Shown: piece after piece, positions 1 to 10,862 of the stretch | Layout of the letters: each line of letters begins with the position of its first letter | Numbering within the stretch: position 1 is the first letter of the stretch | Assembly (NCBI GenBank): GCA_025331565.1 | Contig: JAFREQ010000038.1 | Coordinates: forward strand, 1,054,001 to 1,118,000 | DNA: 64,000 bases | Source of the DNA: Holacanthus passer | Taxonomy: Eukaryota > Chordata > Actinopteri > Pomacanthidae | Reading direction: 5' to 3' | The notes under the pieces: generated by a model | The model's database searches: none | The model's input: only the letters and a program-made list of their open reading frames with translations | Told to the model about the DNA's origin: nothing | Translations under genes and position numbers: made by a program

Positions 1-1180
1 GTATGCAAGATGGAAAGCGTAGAAGGCATAAAACCACAGCAGCTTCCGACTCAAATAAAAGATGGAGGAAAGTAATCAAGTACTTTTACCAATACTTATC
101 TAACTTGTATTTACTTGAGTATTTCAGTTTTATGCTATATGCACGCCTATTATTTGACAGCCTAGTTATAGTAGATTAAGATTTACTATAAATACAAAAG
201 ATATGAATGGGTTTTGCAGGGTTGACTTTGGTCAAATGCTGGCAAATTTTATTAATTTAAATTAATATAACTACTTCTACAAACTACTTTCATGGCATTT
301 TGTCAGTTATATTTTATGGCCTCTGGTAGACCTTACCTGTCTACACCCTGTTCTCACTTGTCCACAACTACTCTGTTACTGCACAACCTGTCTACATTAC
401 AGTTTATTCATTTGACCACAACGCTTGTCTACCTGCTGTTACTATGTATAGGTTTTATGTTTTAGTCTATTTTGTATCTGATATTATCTGATATCCATGG
501 TGGAAATGCAAATGAGATGTAAACATGTCATTTGGATTACGCCACGAATCGTTTAGTTTTTATGAGCTACATGCAAACAAATTAGACATTAGGAGCAAAA
601 GCCAAAGTTTTTTTGAACAGACAAGAATTGGACAAGAGTGTAATTAGAAATACAGCAGCAGAAATGAGCTTCTTTGCTCACAGAGTGGGTGGGTCAGAGA
701 GTGGGTCAACACTCTCTCAAAAATGTTTCCATCTTTAAAAGAATTTTTTTTTAAGTTGCAGTGACTTTATTGCTGTAATTTGAGACTTACTTTGTCATAA
801 AAATATGTGATTCCATAAGATCAGGCAGATTACTTTTGTAAGTTCAGATCCTTTGGATGAATGAATATATGGATCTTTACATTGTGCCAACAGCTTAATT
901 TCAATGAAAAGACATAACAAAAATCAACAGTTGCGTGTCAACAGTGATTCAGTGATGTAACTGTAACAATAGCAACACACTATCAGCTATTTCTTTTATA
1001 TGTATATCAGTTAAACAACGTGGCTTCTTTTGCATTTTAATATGTACCTTATCATATGTCATCCTCACAAACTTCTATGGTATTGATTTGAATAATCAAA
1101 TCGTTTGAGAGCTATGAGAGCAGTATTGTTGTAGGACTTCAGGGGGTGGAACTTTACCAGCACACACTCTGATAGGACCT

Positions 1181-1200
1181 CTCCATTGGCTTTAAAAAAG
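1181..1200 (+). promoter_or_regulatory. Putative promoter of lectin copy 1 (inverted CCAAT, TATA-like)
   Basis: ATTGG (inverted CCAAT) at 1185-1189 is followed at once by a TTTAAAAAAG TATA-like stretch. The same arrangement sits at 7811-7828 before copy 2. The start codon is about 350 bases downstream. A CCAGG/GTAAGG donor near 1323 and a TGCAG acceptor near 1542 suggest a 5'UTR intron. Copy 1 also has GTAAGT at about 1298 in a short stretch missing from copy 2. Inferred from sequence only. Confidence 0.4.
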
Positions 1201-1553
1201 GATGCAGAGTTCTGAAGAGGCCTGACTGGAAAACAGTGCTGCACTGGACTTCATCCCTTCTGCCAATGCACACTGCAAGACTGACGAGAGAGAAGGAGTA
1301 AGTCTACTTTTTACACAACCAGGGTAAGGAATCACTTCTGTCAAATGACATGTCAGCCATGTGCATATGCAGTGTAGCAGTTCACTCAATATTTATTGCG
1401 TGAGAATTACACATGGTCTGGTTTTTCCGTTTTTATCACAAAACAAGACTTAACATAATTTGCTTATTTTGTCAAAGGAAACCAAAGTCTTACGGCTGCG
1501 GAAGTCTCATCAGTTATTGTCTAATTTTGTGACAAGCTGCAGCAGTACACATC

Positions 1554-4030
1554 ATGGACAGGAACACAATCATTTTCATGATCTTTTCAAGTAAGTGTAA
1601 TGTAGACATATTTTGTTGGGTTGATTTTTAAAAAATCCTCAGCAAAGATTTACATTGAATTTACTTTTTTAGTTCTTTTGGGCTATTTTTTTATGTGATT
1701 TTTTTACAAATGAGTTTATTAAATGCAATCAATTCATGATACTGAATGTTACCATGTCATTGTTGTCATCATTATGATCACAGGACTCTGCATCCTCCCC
1801 CCATGCTTTCCTGAATTTGCTGAATTTTACCACCATCTTATTGAAGATACAATGACTTGGACTGATGCCCAGAGTTACTGCAGGGAGAAATATACAGACC
1901 TGGTTACCATAAACAGTGGGGAAGACATGGTCAAGCTGAGTCACATGTTGATGGGTAGGAGTGAAGCAGTCTGGATAGGTCTGTATGGTGATTTAAACAA
2001 CTGGAAGTGGTCTCTGGAAAGGGATGGTTTTTATAAAGAAGGAGAGGCTGAGTTCAGGTATTGGTATGCATCACAGCCCAATGCCTTCAGCGGTCCCCCC
2101 GTCTGTGCTAACATAGGAACCACTGGAGTATGGTCGGATTATAGATGTTCCTATTCCCTCGCATTCGTCTGCTACAATGGTAAGAGAAAAATAACAAAAG
2201 GAGGATAAGTATTCATTCTGATGATCATTAACAGAGAATAAAGAAGGTGAACAAAAGTTCCCAAATACAAAGAAACAAACAAACAGAAAAAGTGCTGTGC
2301 TATGTCACATGGCCACCACTATAACTACAGGAAATTTCAGAATGCGTTGGCTTTCCCTCATGCCACCTGTTGTCTTCATATTAACAACAGTCTAGCTATT
2401 TGTTCACATTAGCATGAGTAATCACTTGCTGGTCCTGTGGTGTGCACTTTGAGTGTCGAGATTAGACACTGTTGGCTAAAGTAATAATGTTATTTAATCG
2501 CCAAATGAGGTGACACATTGCTGATTCAGCCTATGAGCCACTGATCAAAGTATTGCAATATTTATATATTTGCAGTATTACAAACTGGATGTATGTGGCA
2601 ACATTTCCATATAAAATGCTCACATTACTTCTAATGCAAACTGAACATTTCCTACTGCTGCAGCCTCACATTAAAAGCACCTGCATCCGTACGGCACCAG
2701 GTGCAGGGACTTGTTCTCGACTTCTCCTTGATATACTGTGGCTTGGATTGTGTCTTATTTGTGTGTCCCTTTGGACAAGAACATTTGCCACATGCATAAA
2801 TGCAAATGTAGTGATCCCCTGACTTTTCATCCGCTGCCACCATCAGGTCAAAATGTCACTCCATCAAAGGCTTCGGTTTATGACCAAATGCCTACAAAAC
2901 GAATGACTTTCCCATCAGCCTCAGCTGTACTTTCATTGTATGTGGTCATTTTGTGTTAAATTGTCAACGTCATGAGCTTTATTTTGAATAATTTTCAGAG
3001 ACAGGATACATCTATGTTGACAAAACAATGCCGTGGATCAGTGCTCAGAAGTTCTGCAGGGAGCACTACATAGACCTTGCCAGTATAAGGAACTTAACTG
3101 AGAACAAGGAAGTCCAGACACTCCTGAAGACTTCTGCATGGATTGGCCTGTACAGAGAGGCATGGAAATGGTCCGATGGTCAACTGAGGGATATTACTGC
3201 ATTCACCAAGTGGGCTTATAGACAGCCTAGTAATATTGGATCACACTGTGTGACTTCAACCAGCAGTAAATGGACGCCACAGCATTGTGACAAAAAATAT
3301 GCTTTTGTTTGCAGCGGTGAGTTATGAACTACAATTATGTTATAAAAAGTCATTATACAGAAACTCTGCTTGTTCAGTTCTACACTTCATTACACTAATA
3401 TATATTATCATTTTGACTTTATTATCTCAGAACATAGAGCAAGGAAGCACGTGGTTAAGGTGATGTTGACAAAATCAGACTCCTCTGCAGAACTGGAAAA
3501 GATGCAGGAAGCCATCCTGCAGCAGGTACTGATGTTTGAGTATAAAGATTATTTGCATTTTGATCATTTATTTTCTATATGAGTGGGTTAGCAACATGCA
3601 TTGTTTTCTACCACAAAGGGTTTTTAAGCCACACTAGCAGTTCCAGGTTTGGCAATGTTGGTCAGTCCATCACTTTGGACCAGACTGAAATGTCTCGACA
3701 ACTAATGAATGGATTGCCATTAAGCTTGCTACAGGCACTCAAGTTCCTGTCAGGAAAACCCTTACAGAGCAGATAGCGTGGCTGTTGACTAGTTTTGTTG
3801 ATACGACCATGGTACCATACTCCGAAAGTTTCAAATCCTGCGCTCTGTTCCCAAATATAATAACGATAAATCTTTCTCTTCAGTTCACCAAGAGGCTGAA
3901 AGACCACATCCGGGATGAAGATCTCAAACTGAAATGGAGAATACAGCCTGATGGAAACATCTTCCATTTAAAAGATGCCGGAAAAAAGAACAGAACCATG
4001 ATGGACAAACAATGCATCCTCAAAAAATGA
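1554..4030 (+). CDS. Secreted double C-type lectin domain protein, copy 1
   Basis: CDS join(1554..1590, 1784..2179, 2999..3316, 3431..3525, 3884..4030); 330 aa; all junctions GT-AG with phases 1,1,1,0. A short hydrophobic N-terminus (IIFMIF, then LCILPP) looks like a signal peptide and no transmembrane segment is seen, so secretion is likely. CTLD1 (about residues 20-144) has WIGLYG, four canonical cysteines, QPN where EPN/QPD normally sits, and WSD. CTLD2 (about 146-249) has WIGLYR, four cysteines, QPS and an NLT sequon. The C-terminal tail (QEAILQQ, then LKLKW and QPDG) resembles tails of fish mannose-receptor-like or CLEC20A-like proteins, from memory. Classic calcium/sugar ligands are incomplete, so calcium-dependent mannose binding is doubtful. 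The polyadenylation signal of copy 2 is altered here (GATTAAG near 4061). Confidence 0.88.
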
Positions 4031-4571
4031 TTTCATCTTTCCATGCTTCCATCAGTTTTGATTAAGTTTTTGTTTTTAGTTCACATGAAAGAATGTGCAT
4101 GAGTACTATAACTACCGTGCACCTAAAAGCCCCCCTGATATATCTTAAGTCCCATTCACACTGCTGTCTGTGTGGGTGCTGGCGTCTGAGTGTCCCGTGT
4201 GCTCTCAGGTCTGTCCGTAGGGATGAGGCGATGACGGTTCCTGTGAGCAGCTCCATGAGGCACATCCACCATGTATGAATGTGGTGCTGAGTGTTCTCCC
4301 ACACTTGTTTTCCAGGTGGGAGGTTGATGAGCTCATGCACTCAGTGAAGCGTTTTTGACCTGCTCTCCTTCTCTCCTTTTACTTTGAAACGCCAAATGTG
4401 CTGTTGGGGGTGAGAAGGAATTAATGGAAGTCCACAGTTTCATTTTCTCCTTGTTTTTTGTCTTAAATCATGTTAAAACCTGCTCTTCCATGAAATACAT
4501 CTCTTATCGTGGCATATTGCTGTTGCTGGAGAAATTCAGTCCTTTCAGTAGGTTGTCCACTTCATCTCCAA

Positions 4572-4622
4572 TATAAGATAATTCTTTATTGATAATTCTT
4601 TATTGATCCCCATAGGGAAATT
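4572..4622 (+). repeat. Diverged fish retroposon 3' tail
   Basis: AAGATAATTCTTTATTGATAATTC, then TTTATTGATCCCCATAGGGAAATT, matches the 'CTTTATT..TCCCA..GGGAAATT' tail seen at six other places in this window. The TTTATTGATAATTC piece is itself repeated. Confidence 0.6.
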
Positions 4623-6083
4623 ATAGAATTTAGATGTGTTCATGGTTGGTTGCGAAAATGGTGGAAGTTAATTATGAATGAATGAATTATAAGATCTTTC
4701 AGTTTTTGATTTTTAATTTAGATGTAACCAAACTTTATTATTTTACTTGATATTACTCATCTCCAATGTAATTCCGTCCGTCTCATTCTCCTTTTACTCA
4801 TTATATTTTATTACATTAGGCGTCAGATCATTTTTTGTTTGCTTTGCTTTTTGCCCTGTTCTGTTTGGAATATAACACACTTATGTTCCTGCTTTTTTAA
4901 TATAATTGTATCTTTATTTTACTAGTTTGACAAGTGGTATACAATATCAATGAATATTATTGTATTATTTATATATATATTTATTAAGAATTATTTTAAA
5001 TATACTAATTATTTCTTCATACCATCTTTTATCTCTAGTTGTAATTAATTCAGAATGTTCTGTAAAATTGTTTCTTTACACTCTAAAAATATTACCCAGC
5101 CACAACTTTAAAAAATTGAGGTAAAAATTTACATGCATCTTTTTAAGTAGTTCCAATTCTGGCAGTATTGAGTAAATCCTACAAGTCTTTTATAGTTAGT
5201 CGAACCAAATTAGTTTAGTACAACCAACATGATTTGTTTTGACCTCTACAAGCTCAATTAAGTTCAACTAACTAAATTTTAACTCAGAGGCTGTGGTGAT
5301 ATTAAGTTGTCAATTTATTTCATTTAAGTTATTCCAGCTTCTTTATTTTTACTTTCAAGCTACTTTTAAAAAAAATGTGACAATTTGCATGGACTTTTTT
5401 GAGTATTAGTAACTTAATTCATCTAAGTCAGAATAAATGACTCACAGTGACTATTTTATGGTCAAACTGTTCTGTTATCATATCATATTTGAAAACAAAA
5501 GTAACACAAGTACAGTGTTTTTCAACTTGAGTGTCTGGATTTACCTATCAAGTGTTCTTTGAACATTGGACTAACTAGCTAACTTTAGCTAACAACGGTT
5601 GCATTAAAGTAGCCTCACGCCACAATGTTTGCGAATATAATTCATAACAATGTCGTTTTATGCAACATAATACCTTGTAAACGGCGTTTTCTCTCGTTTC
5701 CCCGATTTGTCAAGACAACAAAAGGCAACTCAGGTGCTCCTCGGAACAAACACTGCTTTGTTTTCCTTGTTCGTCGCCTCCCCTTGTTCGTAACTTGCTG
5801 GATTAGTTAATTGTGCGGCCCCTGTTTCCCAGTTCTTCCTCTGAGCCCGAAGGGAAACGTGAGCAGGAGCGGCGGTCACTGAAGCGGCATCTACCGCCCC
5901 CTCTGGCCGCCTCATGTCATGGCAACAGGTGTAAGCGTGAGGATTACAGCTGGTGACCGTAGGAGGGCGCTCTCCCCCCGTGGACAGGTGATCTTACAAC
6001 TATAATATGACTGTTGTTTATTGCTGCTCGACTCATGTTATTGTAATGTGTAAGATGGAAAGCGCAGAAGGCATAAAACCTCA

Positions 6084-6551
6084 GTGTTGCCCCCCCTGGC
6101 CTAGGGGTGTCAGGGAGGGGTGTGGGTGCAAACCCTGCTGCCGCCGTCTGAATATAAGCACAAAGAGGCCGACAAGTTCAGCTTGTTGTCTGCTCGACTG
6201 CAGGATTTATTCTGCAGAGCGTGCCTCTGTAGGGTTTTAGGGTTCCTCGCAAGCGATATGCGCCCTCTTCTGACCTGTTTCAGTATTGTTCTCATACTGC
6301 GACAAGTGGTACAAACATGAAATTGGCATTGTAAATACTATCTAAGACACAATAAAATGTAAAAAAAAATACAGGGGTGTCTATTTTTAACCACATTGAA
6401 CACTTAAACTTCTTTTAGCAAAAAACTGTACCATAGTACCCAATAACTAATCGATTTTTAACACGCTATAACTATTTATCTTTTTAACCATTCTGTATTT
6501 AACTCTGGCTATATATTTATGGTGTCTGCACACTATTTTAACCCTTTACAT
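6084..6551. other. About 470-bp segment present only before unit 2
   Basis: Position 6083 continues the match to window positions 1-40, and 6552 resumes it at position 43; the intervening sequence has no counterpart at the left edge. It contains C-rich CCCCCCTGGCCTAGG and an AT-rich end but no clear terminal repeats or target duplication, so it may be an insertion in unit 2 or a deletion in unit 1. Confidence 0.6.
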
Positions 6552-7385
6552 CAGCAGCTTCCGACTCAAATAAAAGATGGAGGAAAGTAATCAAGTACTT
6601 TTACCAATACTTATCTAACTTGTATTTACTTGAGTATTTCAGTTTTATGCTATATGCACACCTATTATTTGACAGCCTAGTTATAGCAGATTAAGATTTA
6701 CTATAAATACAAAAGATATGAATGGGTTTTGCAGGGTTGACTTTGGTCAAATGCTGGCAAATTTTATTAATTTAAATTAATATAACTACTTCTACAAACT
6801 ACTTTCATGGCATTTTGTCAGTTATATTTTATGGCCTCTGGTAGACCTTACCTGTCTACATCCTGTTCTCACTTGTCCACAACTACTCTGTTACTGCACA
6901 ACCTGTCTACATTACAGTTTATTCATTTGACCACAACGCTTGTCTACCTGCTGTTACTATGTATAGGTTTTATGTTTTAGTCTATTTTGTATCTGATATT
7001 ATCTGATATCTATGGTGGAAATGCAAATGAGATGTTAACATGTCATTTGCATTACGCCACAAATCGTTTAGTTTTTATGAGCCACATACAAAAAATTAGA
7101 CATTAGGAGCAAAAGCCAAAGTTTCTTTGAACAGACAAGAATTGGACAAGAGTGTAATTAGAAATACAGCAGCAGAAACGCTCTTCTTTCCTCACAGAGT
7201 GGGTGGGTCAGAGAGTGGGTCAACACTCTCTCAAAAATGTTTCCATCTTTAAAAGAATATTTTGTTTATGTTGCAGTGATTTTATTGCTGTAATTTGAGA
7301 CTCACTTTGTCATAAAAATATGCGATTCCACAAAATCAGGCAAATTACTTTTGTAAGTTCAGATCCTTTGGATGAATGAATATAT

Positions 7386-7436
7386 AAGATAAGATAAGAT
7401 AAGATAAACCTTTATTCGTCCCACAGTGGGGAAATT
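7386..7436 (+). mobile_element. (GATAA)n-headed retroposon tail inserted in unit 2
   Basis: AAGATAAGATAAGATAAGAT is followed by CCTTTATTCGTCCCACAGTG and GGGAAATT. Unit 1 has an uninterrupted GAATATATGGATC at the matching site (about 864-876), while unit 2 has about 5 bases (TATAT) on both sides of the extra segment, as expected for a target-site duplication. The insertion therefore post-dates the gene duplication. The family is one of the abundant teleost LINE/SINE 3' ends; I cannot assign it further. Confidence 0.8.
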
Positions 7437-7810
7437 TATATGGATCTTTACATTGTGCTAACAGCTTAATTTCAATGTAAGGACAGTTTTGGAGTGTAGT
7501 CATTAGTATACTGTACAACAAACAATATCCAAAAAAAAAGAAAACAAAAATCAACAGTTGCGTGTCAACAGTGATTCAGTGATGTAACTGTAACAATAGC
7601 AACACACTGTCAGCTATTTCTTTTATATGTATATCAGTTAAACAACGTGGCTTCTTTTGCATTTTCGAGTGTACCTTGTCATATGTCATCCTCACAAACT
7701 TCTATGGTACTTGATTTGAATAATCAAATCGTTTGAGAGCTACAAGAGCAGTATTGGTTTAGGACTTCAGGGGGTGGAACTTCAGCAGCACACACTCTGA
7801 TAGGACCTCT

Positions 7811-7828
7811 CCATTGGCTTTTAAAAAG
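7811..7828 (+). promoter_or_regulatory. Putative promoter of lectin copy 2
   Basis: CCATTGGCTTTTAAAAAGG: inverted CCAAT next to a TATA-like run, in the same relative place as in copy 1 (1181-1200). Confidence 0.4.
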
Positions 7829-8163
7829 GATGCAGAGTTCTGAAGAGGCCTGACTGGAAAACAGTGCTGCACTGGACTTCATCCCTTCTGCCAATGCACA
7901 CTGCAAGACTGACGAGAGAGAAAGTCTACTTTTACACAACCAGGGTAAGGAATCACTTCTGTCAAATGACATGTCAGCCATGTGCATATGCAGTGTAGCA
8001 GTTCACTCAATATTTATTGCGTGACAATTTTTTCCCCTGTTTTTATCACAAAACAAGACTTATCAAAATTTGCTTATTTTGTCAAAGGAAACCAAAGTCT
8101 TACGGCTGCAGAAGTCTCATCAGTTATTGTCTAATTTTGTGACAAGCTGCAGCAGTACACATC

Positions 8164-10672
8164 ATGGACAGGAAAAGAATCATTTTCATGATCTTTTCAG
8201 GTAAGTGTAGACATTTTTTTGTTGGGTTGATTTAAAAAAAAACCTCAGCCAAGATTTACATCAAATTTACTTTTTTAGTTTTAGTTAGTTATTTTAATTT
8301 ACTTTTTTTTTTACTTTTGGGCTATTTTTTTATGTGATTGTTTTACAAATGAGTATATTAAATGCAACCAATTCATGATACTAAATGTTACCATGTCATT
8401 GTTGTCATCATTATGATCACAGGACTCTGCATCCTCCCCCCATGTTTTTCTGAATTTGCTGAATTTTACCACCATCTTATTGAAGATACAATGACTTGGA
8501 CTGATGCCCAGAGTTACTGCAGGGAGAAATATACAGACCTGGTTACCATAAACAGTGGGGAAGACATGGTCAAGCTGAGTCACATGTTGATGGGTAGGAG
8601 TGAAGCAGTCTGGATAGGTCTGTATGGTGATTTAAACAACTGGAAGTGGTCTCTGGAAAGGGATGGTTTTTATAAAGAAGGAGAGGCTGAGTTCAGGTAT
8701 TGGCATGCATCACAGCCCAATGCCTTCAGCGGCCCCCCCGTCTGTGCTAACATAGGAACCACTGGAGTATGGTCAGATTCTACATGTTCCTATCCCCTTG
8801 CATTCGTCTGCTACAACGGTAAGAGAAAAATAACAAAATGAGGATAAGTATTCATTCTGATGATCATTAACAGAAAATAAAGAAGGTAAACAAAAGTTCC
8901 CAAATACAAACAAACAAACAGAAAAAGTGCTGTGCTATGTCACATGGTCACCTGTACAATGAATACAGGACATTTCAGAACGCGTTGGCTTTCCCTCATG
9001 CCACCTGTTGTCTTCATATTAACAACAGTCTAGCTATTTGTTCACATGAGCAGAGTAATCACTTGCTGGTCCTGTGGTGTGCACTTTGAGATTCGAGATT
9101 AGACACTGTTGGCTAAAGTAATAATGTTATTTAATTGCCAAATGAGGTGACACATTGCTGATTCAGCCTATGAGCCACTGATCAAAGTATTGCAATCTTT
9201 ATATATTTGCAGTATTACTAACTGGATGTATGTGGCAACATTTCCATATAAAATGCTCACATTACTTGTAATGCAAACTGAACATTTCCTACTGCTGCAG
9301 CCTCACATTAAAAGCACCTGCATCCGTACGGCACCAGGTGCAGGGACTTGTTCTCGACTTCTCCTTGATATATTGTGGCTTGGATTGTGTCTTATTTGTG
9401 TGTCCCTTTGGACAAAAACATTTGCCACATGCATAAATGCAAATGTAGTGATCCCCTGACTTTTCATCCGCTGCCACCATCAGGTCAAAATGTCACTCCA
9501 TCAAAGGCTTCGGTTTATGACCAAATGCCTACAAAACGAATGACTTTCCCATCAGCCTCAGCCTCAGCTGTACTTTCATTGCATGTGGTCATTTGTGTTG
9601 AATTGTCTGCGTCATGAGCTTTATTTTGAATAATTTTCAGAGACAGGATACATCTATGTTGACACAACAATGCCGTGGATCAGTGCTCAGAAGTTCTGCA
9701 GGGAGCACTACATAGACCTTGCCAGTATAAGGAACTTAACTGAGAACAAGGAGGTCCAGATGGTCGTGAAGAATTTTGCATGGATTGGCCTGTACAGAGA
9801 GGCATGGAAATGGTCCGATGGTCAACTGAGGGATATTACTTCATTCACCAACTGGGCTTATGGACAGCCTAGTAATATTGGATCACACTGTGTGACTTCA
9901 ACCAGCAGTAACTGGACGGCACAGCATTGTGACAAAAAGTATGCTTTTGTTTGCAGCGGTGAGTTATGAACTACAATTATGTTATAAAAAGTCATTATAC
10001 AGAAACTCTGCTTGTTCAGTTCTACACTTCATTACACTAATATATATTATCATTTTGACTTTATTATCTCAGAACATAGAGCAAGGAAGCATGTGGTTAA
10101 GGTGATTTTGACAAAATCAGACTCCTCTGCAGAACTGGAAAAGATGCAGGAAGCCATCCTGCAGCAGGTACTGATGTTTGAGTATAAAGATTATTTGCAT
10201 TTTGATCATTTATTTTCTATATGAGTGGGTTAGCAACATGCATTGTTTTCTACCACAAAGGGTTTTTAAGCCACACTAGCAGTTCCAGGTTTGGCAATGT
10301 TGGTCAGTCCATCACTTTGGACCAGACTGAAATGTCTCGACAACTAATGAATGGATTGCCATTAAGCTTGCTACAGGCACTCAAGTTCCTGTCAGGAAAA
10401 CCCTTACAGAGCAGATAGCGTGGCTGTTGACTAGTTTTGTTGATACGACCATGGTACCATACTCCGAAAGTTTCAAATCCTGCGCTCTGTTCCCAAATAT
10501 AATAACGATAAATCTTTCTCTTCAGTTCACCAAGAGACTGAAAGACCACATCCGGGATGAAGATCTCAAACTGAAATGGAGAATACAGCCTGATGGAAAC
10601 ATCTTCCATTTAAAAGATGCTGGAAAAAAGAACAGAACCATGGAGAACAAACAATGCATCCTCAAAAAATGA
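8164..10672 (+). CDS. Secreted double C-type lectin domain protein, copy 2
   Basis: CDS join(8164..8200, 8423..8818, 9641..9958, 10073..10167, 10526..10672); 330 aa, same exon lengths and phases as copy 1. Same architecture: signal-like N-terminus, two CTLDs each with WIGL and four cysteines, QPN and QPS in place of EPN/QPD, and a short charged C-terminal tail. Against copy 1, CTLD1 changes cluster near its last disulfide (SDYRC to SDSTC), and CTLD2 carries 11 replacements, including a run at QTLLKTS to QMVVKNF and SKWTP to SNWTA; the latter creates an N-glycosylation sequon (NWT). Introns 3 and 4 look identical to copy 1. An AATAAA at 10702-10707 follows the stop. Exact family name unresolved; probably fish innate-immune lectin-like. 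Confidence 0.88.
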
Positions 10673-10701
10673 TTTCATCTTTCCATGCTTCCATCAGTTT
10701 T

Positions 10702-10707
10702 AATAAA
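10702..10707 (+). terminator. Polyadenylation signal of lectin copy 2
   Basis: AATAAA 30 bases after the stop codon. The matching place in copy 1 reads GATTAAG and lacks the signal. Confidence 0.6.
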
Positions 10708-10862
10708 GTTTTTGTTTTTAGTTCACATGAAAGAATGTGCATGAGTACTATAACTACCTATAACCACCTAAAAGCCCCCCTGATATATCTTAAGTCCCAT
10801 TCACACTGCTGTCTGTGTGGGTGCTGGCGTCTGAGTGTCCCATGTGAGCAGCTCCATGAGCC

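Larger units (their letters stand above)
43..4275. repeat. Tandem duplication unit 1 (lectin gene plus flanks)
   Basis: Positions about 43-4275 are repeated at about 6552-10865 with very high identity, including promoter, all exons, introns and 3' flank. Both copies start at the same phrase (CAGCTTCCGACTC). Positions 1-40 also resemble 6047-6083, so the homology continues left of the window and unit 2 carries about 470 extra bases (6084-6551) at this point. The first ~170 bases of each unit resemble the AGTAA/AAGTACTTT-type hAT-derived repeat common in fish, so the visible left boundary lies in transposon sequence. Confidence 0.9.
4031..6551. other. Intergenic region between lectin copies
   Basis: Positions 4031-4275 still match the 3' flank of copy 2 (which lacks about 50 bases of it). 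A diverged LINE/SINE tail lies at 4572-4622 (TTTATTGATCCC, then GGGAAATTA). AT-rich sequence at about 4900-5450, with phrases such as AAGTTCAACTAACTAAA, looks like an old interspersed repeat. Positions 5620-6000 are GC-richer but show only short open frames with no recognisable domain. Positions 6084-6551 are present before unit 2 and absent before unit 1. No gene is supported here. Confidence 0.6.

Noticed and set aside
3579..3776. 65-residue open frame repeated at 10221-10418
   Set aside because: It lies wholly in intron 4 of the lectin gene; identity in both copies follows from the identical introns, and no domain or splice context supports coding.
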